From the NCBI GenBank assembly GCA_900312665.1, contig ONZQ02000001.1:4300792-4364791 (forward strand): a DNA stretch of 64,000 nt, read 5' to 3'. Position 1 is the stretch's first letter; each line of letters begins with the position of its first letter. The translations under genes and the position numbers were made by a program. Under the pieces are notes generated by a model. It worked only from the letters and a program-made list of their open reading frames with translations, was not told the origin of the DNA and made no database searches. This DNA is from Cephalotrichum gorgonifer (lineage: Eukaryota > Ascomycota > Sordariomycetes > Microascales > Microascaceae). Below, in pieces: positions 11,063-22,797 of the stretch.

Positions 11063-13939
11063 GGTGCCGGTTGGAAACCTCGCGGTTGGTCCAATCAGAA
11101 AGTATCCTACTGAAGCACGCTTGCAGAACATATGCAAAGGGCCTGCCAGGGGTATCATAACGGACGGCTCCGGACATGGAGAGGAGAAGCAAAGGGAAGG
11201 GGGGAGAAGAATGGGGCAAATACCAGTTAACTCGAGCGGCTTAAACCGCTGATTTGGTCAGGCTTTAACCATCACGTCGTATCGAAGCTGGGATGGCCGA
11301 AATTGCATTTCACAAGAAGGGAGTGGAATTTGATGATTTGTATGCAAGCGGGGCGCCAAGAGGCAGACGTGACGAGGAAACACCTCGAAAAGGAACAGAT
11401 GCGATGTTTTCCCAGCTAATACCAATATTTCTACGAGCAAGTTCTTCACCCGTACCAAACGAGGCAAAGTTGGCAAGGGGTTTCGCTGCGTATGCTCGTA
11501 TATCGAATGTTTCAACTCGGCGCGTCGTCAGACTCGGTAGAGGTGATGAGAACGTGATGGTGCCTTGTTTTCAGGGGAAGCACAGGGATTGATGTATAGT
11601 GAAGGGGAATGGAAGGATTACCGTACTGGGAGTAATACACTAACGGCTTGGAAGCTTCTTCAGGCCGAAACAGGGCATTTTCCCATTAAGATTGTCCGTG
11701 CGCCTGAGAGGCTCTTCGTGTGATATGTGGGGTAAGGAATGGATAGGAAGACTGGAATCTTTATGGTTTGTTTTGAAGGAGGGGGGCTATATGTGGTGAT
11801 ATATAGGGATCGAAGGCACGCTAGTGAGATTCGTAAGGGGCCGAGAAGGGGAATTGGAACGGGGATGTGGGTTTCGTGTGGTGGCAGGCGGGGGAGATTA
11901 GAATGCATGGGAAGTAGTCAAGGTGGGTTCGGTGTTGATGAACCGGCTGTCTTCCGGAGGGAGGGTGGAGGGAGCCCAGTTCCCGGAAACGGCTTGGCGG
12001 GACGGACAGAAGACAAAAGCCAGAGGAGGGAAGGGATCACAGCCTAGAAGGTCGGATTCAGCTGGGCGGGGGGGAGTGAAAGTGTTCTAAATCGGGAGCG
12101 ATCTCTCGGATCTGTGATCTCCGAAACATAGATCACCAAGGTCAGCGGAACGGGGGCGAAATGGCAACCCCGGAAACTAAGAAGACAGGGGGCAGACACA
12201 TTCGCCACGTCGTTTCACGAGGGTGAGATGGGGTGGCCGATACGTCCACTCCTGTCGAGGCGGCCGCCAGTGGAGGGGCCGCCTTCTGACACACTACTAC
12301 ACTACTGTTTAGCGAGGCGCCGGCCACCTGGCGCATACAGACTTTTCCGTCCAATTACGACGATTAAGCATAATAGGCTCGACGTAAAGGGGGTATCGCG
12401 GGGGAGAAACCATGTAAGCGCTGGAGGTTGTGTGATGCGCGCTTAGTCGGCGGCTAAATGTACGCTGACGCCAGCCACTGAGGGCACGTCATGCCATGTT
12501 GCTGTGGGTCGTGGGGCTGCGCCGGGGCCAACCACCTGCCGCCGCCAGACATAGCCACGCCCTTGTCCCTCGTGCCTGCTGCCGCCTAAAAGATACTTGT
12601 ACTCGTCCTCTTGAGCAGCCCCAAGCTCAGGTCTGTAGGCAGCGAGTCTTAGTCGTTTCCTTTGTATATTCTCACTCATCGTCCCAAAATAACTTTTGGG
12701 GGTGGAACCTTGCGTCACTTATCCGCCTTTTTATTTTATCTTTTACAATGATGCCTTTCGAGGCCGCTTACCCGCTGAATCCCGATTTCCATGACTACCT
12801 ACTGTGCCTAGCAGCTAGTGAGTGCTCAGCGAGAAGAGGATCAGATCAGGGATTCAACGAATTTTCAGGAACAACGCAGGGAAAGCGCCGTGGCGTATTA
12901 CAGATATGCAGGAGCGATGCCGACCCTGCTTCTGATACGACGTTGAGAGTCACTCCTTCCCTCCCTTGCCCTTGCAAGTACTTCGAGGCTTGATCCATCC
13001 TCTTTGGCCGCATTTGGATCACTGTGATAGGTGCAGCTCCCCCACACAAAGGGACTTTGGGAATTTAGCGCCCGCCTCTGGGTCGTTGGCCCGTTCGGCA
13101 TTCGGCCGCAACCTTGGGCGCTTTCACTTTCCACCCCATATCATTCTCGCTTCTAGGTCACGTCCACCCCATCAGACCACAAAGGCAAAGGCCCAACTAG
13201 GTCCTGGGGGCAAAGGGCAGCTTTTTCCGAAATGGTAGAGTGGCAGGATGGCCGGAAGCCCTCGCCTGGGGCTAAAAATACCACGGGTCTGCGAGATGCC
13301 GCCGTGAAAGTGGTTGCCGGTGAGCCCGCCGCTTACACTCCACATCCTCCTTCGCGGACAACATGGCCCCCCCATTCCCATTCCCATGGCCTTAAGCCGG
13401 ATGAGAGGCTTGGCTGCATTCTGCCTCTGCTTTCTTGTACCCCCTTTCGCGCGAGAGGTACGCATCTCACACGAGACTACATGTACACTCCCTGCGCCTG
13501 CTTCCTCGGTTGTACTACACTCCCCTTACCTCTCTCATTCCTCTCTCGCCCACACACCAATTTCCAGTGCCAAGGACACACCCTTTGCCTTCGGCACTAT
13601 TCTTGGCGCCCATTGAAGCCAACACCCGTCTGCCCGCAGGCCCAAGATGCGGCCGTGAGACCTTAATAGTTCCCTTCACCCCGTATATTCTGAACCCCTT
13701 CGTCCTTTGTTCCCTACTTTCCTTACTTTTCTCCTCCCTTCTTTCTCCACCTTCGTGAAAGAGCCCTCCAATGCCCCGTGCTTCCATGAGTTTACTCCTT
13801 CATCGCCGTAGTGTGAGATAGTCCTCATACCAACCCCCTTCACATCCCGATATGAGAGACGCGCCCACGGACTCGAAAGAACATATTGAAACATGCCTCT
13901 CACTGGCCTCACCTATCTACCCGCCAGACGTCATATAGG
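11063..13939. other. Intergenic: DBP5 3' flank and long CFEM-gene leader
   Basis: No coding frame here has convincing composition. About 13230-13760 is strongly C/T-rich on the plus strand, probably promoter and 5' leader of the downstream CFEM gene. The palindrome-like AGCGGCTTAAACCGCT occurs near 11233. Confidence 0.5.
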
Positions 13940-16359
13940 ATGGCAACCAAGCGTCGTCTCCTGCCATCACCTCGGACGACGGCACTCCTCCTCCCCCTCC
14001 TCCTTATAACCAGAGCCCACGCCCACAAGGACAGCGGCAACACCGTCTCGTCCGATGTGGCGAGCCTCGTGCCTGCCTGTGCGCAGGAGTGTCTCGCCTC
14101 CTTCGTTGACGGCAACTTCCCCGGTCTCGACTGCAGCAAGGCCGGTTCGTCGTTGGAATGTGTGTGCGGACATACTGGCGCCTCAGGCTTCACCGTCGGG
14201 GAAGGGGCCGTCCAGTGTCTCCTTGCCGCCAAGTCGGTAGGAATCTGCACGGGACACGATGTCGATAGTAAGTTCGCAATCTTATCACGGCCATAGGCTA
14301 AGTTTCATCTTAGAGGGCATCTAGACTGACGTCCCTACCAGAAACAGTAATGGACCAGGGGTATAGCATATGCCATGGCCAGCCAAATTACGTGCGGCCC
14401 ACGCACTCTACGATCCAAGCTACTCTGAGCTTAGACAGGTCGTCGAGACTACTCGTTCCAGCCCCGACCCTAACAACCACTTTCCCCCCCAGTAGCCCTA
14501 CCGCGAGTGCCCCTACCATAGACGTCCCTACCACCACTACCTCACCTGTAACCGCCTCCTCGTCGACATCCAAAATCTCCTCGGGCCGGCCAACCGAAAC
14601 CGGCACCACCTCGAGCCCCAATGATGCCGAGGAGGCGGAGGAGGCCAGGTCCGGCCCCTCCAACGGTCTCAACACAGCTGAGATAGCCGGTCTGGCCGCA
14701 GGGCTAGTCACGGCTTTTGCCATCGCCCTCCTCACAATCTGCCTCGCTAGGCGCCGCCGGAAGAAGCACTACCCTGACATCGAGACGAGCTTCTTCATGC
14801 CCCGAGAGAAGCTCAAGTCCCTATCTCGGCGCTTCACCATCCGGCCCACGGGCCATAACATCTCCGCCCCACTCCACGGGTCTCCGAACCGCCCTCCCGC
14901 GGAGTTCCCGATGGGCCAACACGGGCCTGTGCCAGGGAATCGGCCGCGGACGTTTATCTTCCCCAAGTCCGCCCAGCCGACGACGGCCAACGTGGCGAGA
15001 AATCTCCCGCGGCGTACGCCGACGGCATCTCCCGTCGCCGGCCTTGCGGTCACCGCCGCAGCCGCGGTGCCCTTAGGAGCGAACCTCTCTGAGCCTAAAC
15101 GGGCGAACCCCTCTGAATCTCGGCCGGGCAGCCAAGGAAGGCCCGTCCTGTCACTAGCCATTCCAAAGGACACCATAAACCCCGCCCGCACCCGTACCCG
15201 CAAGCAAAAGCCCGCCCCCAAGAGGGCCGATCCCAGCACAAAGGTCCCCGTCACTAGCCCCGCCATGAGGCCCGAAATCGCCGCCAGGAACGTCCCGGTG
15301 TCGAGCCCCCCCAAGCCCACGGTGCGAGTGGTAGAGGACGACAGCCCGCTGACGGAATTTGAGGAGGACGGCCGCGACAGCCCTGTCCAGATATGGCGGC
15401 CGCCCTCCGCGGCGCCGAACTCTGCCGCGGCCGCGCTGTACGTCGCCGACAAGTTCGGGAACTGGGTGCTCGCGGATGAGCGCCAGAAGAAGCGCATCTC
15501 CCTCGCCGAGCTAGAGGGCTCGTCGCCTGTCATCTCGAGAGGTGCCGGCAGCGCGTTCGCGGCGGGACCGTCAGCGGCGACAGCAGCGACGACTGCTCGG
15601 GCTCCGAATCCAGGAGGCGCGGGGCTGCGGCCGCCGGCGGAGATCTACCGGCAGGGAGAGACGAGGAAGGAGATGGCGTCCGCCGCGTCGAGCGTGTACT
15701 CCACCGACGACAGCGCCTGGAACCCATCCAACGCGCCACCCATCCCAGCGAACCCCCTTGTACCGAAGCCACTGGCCACGAGGCAGGCCCAACGACAGCC
15801 CGGGGCCGCCGGCCCCGCGTCGCGCCCGCGGTATTCCCCCGTCCTCAACCCATTCCTTGACGAGAACGGCGTCTCGCCCGTCCGCGCCACGTTCGTGACC
15901 CCGCTTGGCCCCAGACCCCGGGCCCCAGGCCAGGGGTCGACGCCCCGCTCACCCGCGCGCGGGGGTGCACAGCCACCACGCCAGTTCGCGCGGTCCTCGC
16001 CTGGCCAGCCGAGTCCGACTCTAGGGGCGCTCAGCAAGCCCGTCGCGCCCATATACGCCGCGAACTACTCCCAGCGGACGCCGCGGACACCGCAGCCGCC
16101 ACCGAGTACATACGCACCCGCCGCTCCCCCTCCCTCCACCTTCGCATCTGCCGGCCCCTCCGCCTACCAACCCTCCCCGACCTCGTCCCTCCTCGCGAAG
16201 CGCCTGGGCCACGAGAAGGCAGCTAGCCTCTCGCTGCGCGGCTCTGAGATATCGTCGAGGAGCGGAGGCGGAGGGGGCCAGCTGCCCAGCACCCCTAATT
16301 GGAAGCCGCTGCTCACCCCCGAGAGGAGGGGTGAGGATCTGTATCTGAGTTTACGATAG
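13940..16359 (+). CDS. CFEM-domain single-pass membrane protein with long cytosolic tail
   Basis: Exons are 13940-14267 and 14342-16359 (781 aa). The start is the second in-frame Met (MATKRRLL...), which directly opens a signal peptide ending near RAHAH. The first Met at 13886 would bury that signal. Residues ~45-125 hold the eight-Cys CFEM pattern: CAQEC, LDC, ECVC, QC, GIC, and SIC just after the splice, which supports the intron. A Ser/Thr/Pro-rich stalk leads to one membrane helix at ~223-245 (EIAGLAAGLVTAFAIALLTI), followed by a basic stop-transfer RRRRKKH. The remaining ~530 residues are Pro/Ser/Arg/Ala-rich and look disordered. CFEM proteins bind haem or act as surface receptors and adhesins. 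This one is not GPI-anchored, so a sensor or wall-membrane linker role is inferred. It is not a seven-helix Pth11-type receptor. Confidence 0.85.
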
Positions 16360-17080
16360 AAAACGGCCCCGTCTCCGCGCGTCCCAGCGCGTTTCCATTT
16401 TTTGTACCTATCTACCCAACCTGTCATTCCGAGATTTCTTAGTTAATTCTTCTTTCTTTCCTTTCTTTGTCATAATGTTTCAAGGGGGAGTTGGGCGGGA
16501 GTTTTGTTCAGTTTGATACCCTGTATACTAGATGTCCGTGAACTAGAGAGAGAGAGGTAAATAGTATAGAAGGTACACGAGTAAATTTGATCAATATAAT
16601 GCCTCTAGGGTGTTTCCCTTGTTCTTATACTTCATAAATCTATATACATGAACTGTTTCCATGCACAGAGTAGTGGCGTTACCAACGTAGCCATTCCACC
16701 TAGCACCCATCGAGAGCGCACCCATCCGGTTTACCTCCCCGAGTGGGCGGCCCCCTTTGCGCCTGCGGACGCGTTAAAGAATGGGTCAGGTTTTGGATAC
16801 AGAAAATTATCATCCACCATCCGCGAGTCGTTTCCACTCCTGGTCCTTCGGCTGGGATCCCGTGGAGCGTACGCAGAACATGGCTCTTGTCCCCGTCCTT
16901 TGGATAGGGACCTCCATCGTCCGTAGTACAGGTAGGCCCGCGACATCATGTCCGATAGGTTCATTTGCCGTGATATCTCGTCGGGCTACTGTGTAGAAGT
17001 CTTTTCAGCTCATTGTTTATGTCCAATGCGGCTGGCTTTTTTTTTTTTTCATCTTTGCCGTATTCACAATGCAAGTCTGG
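16360..17080. other. Convergent 3' flanks, no gene seen
   Basis: Lies between the stop of the plus-strand CFEM gene and the stop of the minus-strand unknown gene. AT-rich just after the CFEM stop (16430-16640), with a T run near 17037-17049, consistent with 3' untranslated sequence. Confidence 0.55.
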
Positions 17081-17849
17081 TTAGCTTTGCACATTGTCGG
17101 TGCGAGAGGAACGCTCGATATCCCCCGTGAGCAATTCCTCCAAGAAATCAGCATCGGACATCAGCATCTCAGAGCCGGCGCCCTCCATTTCAGGGAGTGT
17201 TTTTTCTTGGACCGTGGCTTGAATGATGTCGTTCCAGTTCCATTCTCTTCCAAACCCCTTCCCCCTTTTCGGAACCCTCATCGGCTTCGGATTTCCTTCT
17301 CGGTACAAGCGCGTCCACAGCGTGGCCCGCAAGACGTGCCGCGTCCCTCGTCGCCCCAACAGAATCAAGGAGCCATAGAGCTTCCTGATAGGCATCTGGG
17401 TGGGAAAATCGACGACACGATCTGGACGGCCGTCCATTTATGAGCCGGGGTTCGCTCGCGCTACTCTTCGAGTTGGTTGCCCGAGATTCCCTGAGTGGGC
17501 CCGTTCCCGCGGGTGGCTGCGTTGTCTGCGCGGTTGGGTCGAGAGTCAAAGGGTTGAATAGCATGGATTTTCGGTTTACCAGGAGTGGCTCGGTGCCATC
17601 CGGCTTAGGTAGGTATCCTGTAGCCCGCGCATCTTGAATATGGGATTCGTTATCAGGCGAGTCTGGGGGATGGCGTCCAGACTTCGAGGTTGGATCGAGA
17701 GTATCACGATCTAAGCGACCCGCTGCGCCCACGCTCTCCCGCGGGGTCTCATCAGGAACACCTCTTCCCGACTTGGTTGCTTCGGGGTTCGAGGGTGAGG
17801 ATGAGGATGTTTCGTGGGGTTGATCGCAGGACGACGACATGGAGTCCAC
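17081..17849 (-). CDS. Unrecognised protein; C-terminal reading frame ambiguous
   Basis: I do not recognise this protein. From Met at 17849 one frame runs open to 17190 (219 aa). Its first ~140 residues are Ser/Pro/Thr-rich and look disordered. A second frame is open from 17437 to 17081 and reads more like folded protein (RKLYGSLILLGRRGTRHVLR, WNWNDIIQATVQE, then acidic DADFLEELLTGDIE). The two can be joined in frame by a 43-nt GT-AG intron at 17464-17422, with CTCAT as a possible branch site, giving exons 17849-17465 and 17421-17081 and 241 aa. That intron is short and has a weak donor (GTAGCG). The single-exon 219-aa model remains possible. Confidence 0.42.
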
Positions 17850-18419
17850 TCGGGAAGTAGCAATGGCTCAGCCTCTCGTGAGTTGGTTGGGCAGATACGC
17901 TCCTGACTAGGAGGGAAAGATGTGGACTAGGGTGTAAGTATACTGAGTACAAGGTACATTAGATGATAGAAGCTGAGGTTCCTGGTAAATATCATAACAG
18001 TGATGTAGGTAGAGACGAGGAAAACGGGTGTGCAGTATGTTGCGCGTGGCAGGACTGATAGCCTCGTTCAGTTTCCTGTTGGAGATCCGGGATCTGAGCC
18101 AGAACCCCGAAAACCGGCAAATGCTCTGTCGTAAGTCGGGAGGGGGTGGGAGGCGGAATGCGCGATGGACGTGAGCGCCTGCCAAGTAAGGAAGGCATGT
18201 TCGTGCAATACTCCACCCAACCCAACCCTTTCCCATCTGCTCTTACTCCCAAATAGATTCCCAGACAGAGCTTCAAGGTACCGACCGCATGTTGCGTGAT
18301 GGCGTTTCCCAAGCCAGAATGACCAACATTTTGCAATTAATCGTAACAACATAGTGCTACTTCAGAGTATGTGTGGCTACTCGTCAGCTAATCAATCCAA
18401 GAACACCCACCAGCCCATC
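17850..18419. other. Intergenic, no gene seen
   Basis: About 570 nt between the DUF92 stop and the start of the unknown gene, both on the minus strand. It presumably holds the promoter of the latter. No element stands out. Confidence 0.55.
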
Positions 18420-19657
18420 TCACCGTCCCAGGATCGAGCTCATTGGGACATCCCAGAAGTACCCGGCGACGGCCATGGCCCCAACACTCATGGTGAGCGC
18501 CATCAGGAAGTTCACATCATTATTGTCGAGCAGATTCCACCCGCTCTCCACGACCCTGGTGGGCCGACCGTCCCCAAAGCTCGGCCTCCGCTGTTTCGTC
18601 TTCGCGCCAGGTCCCGTCTCCCCCGACGCCCCATCCCTGTTCTCAACGGCATGCATGCCCTCGCCAGAAAACACGGCACCCTCTACAGATGCAAGGGCGC
18701 TGTGCGCCACTTCTGACCCTACTAGGACGCGCACACCACCTTCACCTTCCACGATCTTCCCGGTGCGGCTGTCTTTCACTGTACGCTGGAACAGGCCGCC
18801 AAGAACGCTGTCGACAAGGCTTCCAAGGGTGCCCCAGAGGGTAAGCCCGACAAAGAACACGGCGCGCCGCTCCCACGTCCAGGCGCCACCTTCGATGCTG
18901 TAATCCTCACCGCACGTAGGTAGGAATATCATAGAGGACGCGACGATAATGCTGGAGCCTAGGAGCCCGGCCAAGAGGCCAGTAACCGTTACTCCGCCGT
19001 TGGTACCGGGAGGTACTTTTCGCAGTGTTAAGGACGTGATTAGGCGTGGCTGGCTCTTGGAGAGGATCCCGAGCTCGGAGCTGAATGTATCGGCTGCGAC
19101 GGCAGCGTAGTTTGCGATGATACCGACGACGAGGAGGTCGCCGCCCCACGAAAAGCAAGCATCAGACGGTTCGGACTGGCCGCCCTGGCGCTTCTCGAGG
19201 AGGGTCGCGTGGGCGAGGGATAGTATCGTCGCTACGAGCGAGTTCGCAAATACTGCAAGGAGACGAGGTAACGTTAGCTAAAGCGTCGGTTGGGTGTGGG
19301 GTACAGGACGGGTGCTTCACTTGCCTTGGACGTGGGTTCTCGGACCTTCGCCCCCAGACGTGCCTTTGGAGGGGACTGTCAACGTAGCCTTCACATCTTT
19401 CTTAACCTACCAAGGTTTGTTAGCACCGAGGAGTTTCGTCCGTCGTGGAGGGATATATCCCCGCGACCAACCTTCGTAACCCGAGTTCCGGTGAGGAAGA
19501 ATACAACTAGAAGCACAAACGGAAGGTTCCATGGGTGGTAGGCATGCGCAATAGCAGTTATGGCCGCCGCGACTATTCCTACCGGGGTGAGAGACTTGTG
19601 GGACCAGGCGCGATACACCAGAGCCAGAGTAGCTGGCGCCGCGATCACGGCTTTCAT
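18420..19657 (-). CDS. DUF92 / TMEM19-family polytopic membrane protein
   Basis: Exons are 19657-19472, 19406-19325 and 19252-18420 (366 aa). The first intron has donor GTTGGT. The second has a GC donor (GCAAGT at 19324-19319). That join gives HVQVFANSLVATIL, matching the WVQVFCNG motif of TMEM19 relatives, and restores the frame. Hydrophobic segments cover most of the protein: LTPVGIVAAAITAIAHA, PFVLLVVFFLTG, LLVVGIIANYAAVAADTFSS, GLLAGLLGSSIIVASSMIFL, AVFFVGLTLWGTLGSLVDSV and, near the end, LMALTMSVGAMAVAGYF. The family includes plant VTE6 (phytyl-phosphate kinase) and animal TMEM19. The role of fungal members is not established, so no reaction is assigned. TGACGTCA lies ~250 nt upstream. 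Confidence 0.85.
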
Positions 19658-19903
19658 CTTGCGCGTCAGAGACGGGGACGGAACAAGGGGTTGGTAGTTT
19701 GGTTTAGGTTAGTAAGCCTGGGAAGGTGTCTGTCGAAGAGAATTTCGTGGCAGGTGCCGATGTGATTCTGCGCCGGTGCGGGCTTGTGGACGGTCGCAGA
19801 GCGGTGTCGGAGTCGTCGGAAGAGGAATGCTGACCTGACGTCCTGGGTGAATCTCATCGGGAGCTCGGAAGTCGTGATTATTTCGTTTGTGCAGGGTTGT
19901 AGC

Positions 19904-19911
19904 TGACGTCA
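19904..19911. promoter_or_regulatory. ATF/CREB-type site TGACGTCA
   Basis: Perfect 8-nt CRE palindrome about 250 nt upstream of the DUF92 gene start (19657, minus strand). Fungal bZIP factors of the Atf1/AtfA group bind this word. Use at this position is inferred from location only. Confidence 0.35.
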
Positions 19912-22703
19912 GATGACTAGCTGCGAGAGTAGTGGGGCATGCTAGCTAACAACGCCAGGCACCAGGCGGCCCAGCCACTAACGTTAAGCTTCCGCCAGGC
20001 CAAGCTTCCCTTCCCTGTCACTGTTGTTGGTCCGGAATAGTTTGGGCTAAATCCAGCTAGTGAGCCTGGAGATGACAACCAGGGCGGCCGACTTCAGTCA
20101 CCCATCTCTTCTTCACTTATCGTCGTCGCCGCTAGAACTTTTTCTCTCTTCTTTTTTTTGGCAGTATCCCACGCATGATATCCCGTCGCTTAGCTCGGCG
20201 TGGCCCCTGATATAAAATCGATATTATATCTCAAGCCAAGATTATCGCATCCGAATAGCGAGCGGGCACCAGCCTAGCCTTCTTCATCCTTTGTCTTTGG
20301 CCCCAAGCTTCGCCGGCTGGGAAGAGGTGTGTCTTCGATAGCGGGCGAATGACCTGTCGGCGGACCTCTGTGAGGTCCAAGTCCTCCCTATCCCTGGAGC
20401 TCGAAACCCCTGCAACTCCAGGCACGTCCCATGTGATGGTCGATTTCGCATTGCATCCTGGTTCAACTAGCGATCTCTGCCAGGCATTGGCATGCCTTCC
20501 CGTCGGGTCGTATGAATCGAGTGTGTCAAGAAAGATTCAATCGAATGGCTTCCATCCTTTGCTCCCATATCTAGTTGTCTTCTTGTCCTCTTGTTCACAA
20601 GCTTTCGTTAACCAGCCATAGTTTCGAGAGTGCGAACAGCTAGTTGGACGACGTAGCCCCTCCGGCGTGATGGGCGACAGCGGTAGAGCCCCTGGTTTTG
20701 TGGATGATACAGCCCATTTCCATGTCCTGTTCCATCGTCCCTTCACCCATGCCGGCCGTTTCCCAAGCTGCCTACTCCCAGGAGCCTCCCCCTCGAGACA
20801 TGGACCCCGCTTCACAAGTGTTGGCGAGGTATAACCATCGGTACCGGGGAGGTATGGGGACCTAAGCGTTCCTTGGAAGTGCGGTAGTTGTGAGGTGGGA
20901 TAGAGAGGCCGGATTCCTTGTCGTTTGATCGAGATAGGGGGAGCGGGGAAGAGAGAGGCGGGAAGGAGGAGAGGGGGGAGGCCGAGATATTATATCCTAG
21001 GCGCAAGTGTAGGCACCGTCCCATCCCGTCTGCTATCTTTGGCGAAGGAAAGACTCGGCAGATACTGATTCCAAGTCTAGTCACTGACCCAAGGACTGCC
21101 GGAATTGGGGTATATACCTCGCCCAGGTGGGATGATGACGATGCAAGGTTGGTTCGGTTCTGCAACACATCCTCGACCCCTCCGGAGCCCCTTCAATTTA
21201 AACGGGGATTCGCGGCATGCATCCATCACGGACACGGGGTTGATAGCGATCGTCTGGGGATGTGCGGTCAGGGGTTCCTCGGGACTAGCCACGTTGACAA
21301 CATGAAGGTGACGAGGCCGGTCAGGGTGATTGCGTACACCATTACCATTTGCCAAGGTGATTCTGGCACCACTTGACGTTACTCTACACGCTATTTCACA
21401 ACCAATTGACGTTGTTCGCCTTCACACATGATGGTTGACAGGGAATACTAGCGGCGACCTAGGGAGATGTTCTGCCATGATGCGGGCGGGCAGAACCCAG
21501 AGTTTGGGCCGAAACTGCCCCTTTCCGGCATCAGGTATGGGAACACTCGGGTATAATCTTGAGGGTTATCCCCGAGTCGTTGGTTTGTCTCCAATCGCCG
21601 TCCACCTCCCATGGGAAACCATGTCAATTGAAGAGAAGATGTTTACCCCCCCCCCTCAAGATGCGGGACGCAGTCCGCTGGGGAAGCGCGAGGCCTAAAG
21701 CTTACACTTATATTGCTCGCAGTGCTTAGATCGCGGGACACCCCGTATGCATGGAAGCAAGAACGTCAGGCTTCTTTTTAGCCGAGATGCTCGGTTCGGC
21801 CTCCGGACTCACTCCTAAAGAGCTATGGAGGAACTCGAAGGCCAGGCAGAGGGCGCCTCCGAATGATTAACATGGTAGTTCTCGTTCGCCTTGAATTCAT
21901 TGTAAGTAGGTACTACAGGATCCTCAGACCATTTACCATGGTGGCTTCCAATATTGTATCCTAGGAAGTCGAGAAATCTCGGATAGATCCCAAGACATGG
22001 ATATCACCCTGGAAGAATTACACGTCGTTGTATCTCTGCTTGGTCCCAGCAGGCCGGCTCGGGGCGGCTACCGTACGACTTTGTTCTTAGGTCTTCCGGG
22101 GTAGAGCGCGATGTGTCGAATCTCACGAACGGAGCGATCGGGCGAACCCAAAGTTTGGGAGCTCGGCCATCTTCTCCTCGTAGGCGGTTAGCCTCCACTA
22201 TCGAACAGCTCAAGTGCCGCAACACACTATCAAGTGACGGGGATTGTTGACATCAATACGCTCCCTAATCCTTGTCTGTTCATATCTGAACTCCGGGACA
22301 GTATCCATAGTAGGAGACGGCGGAAAGCCGCTCCTGGGGGTCCACGGCTGCGATACCCATGTATGGAAGAATACGAGCCGCCCCGTTTCCCTCGACTTAC
22401 CCTCCCGCGGAGGGTGAAATAACTCTCTACCTATTCCTCAACCAAGACCTCCAGGACACGGTATGGTTCGCGTGTCTCGTATCGAACTTTCCGCCTGAAA
22501 GTTAGGCAGCGAGCTCGTCGAAAACTTTCACGCCACATCGTACAATTATCTGCTCGAGGCCGCATCGCAGTTCACCGCCAAACCTTCTGGGAATTCGCCC
22601 AGTCCAAACCGCCTAGTGACCGTTCGAGCACAGCCGGAACTCAGAGTACGCTATTTTCAGACTGTGTGCTCTTATACTGCCCCGGGGGCTTAGTCGGCCC
22701 CTT

Positions 22704-22797
22704 CACGGAGAAGCTGGCTCAAGGCCATTTAGCCACCAGTGACATCCTTCCACAGAGAAGTCAGCTCAAGGTCGTCTAACAAGCAGTGACATCCATT
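22704..22797. repeat. Decayed tandem duplication, 47-nt unit
   Basis: Two adjacent copies (22704-22750 and 22751-22797) share CTCAAGG and CAGTGACATCC in the same order and spacing. They differ at scattered positions, so the duplication is old. Confidence 0.7.
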
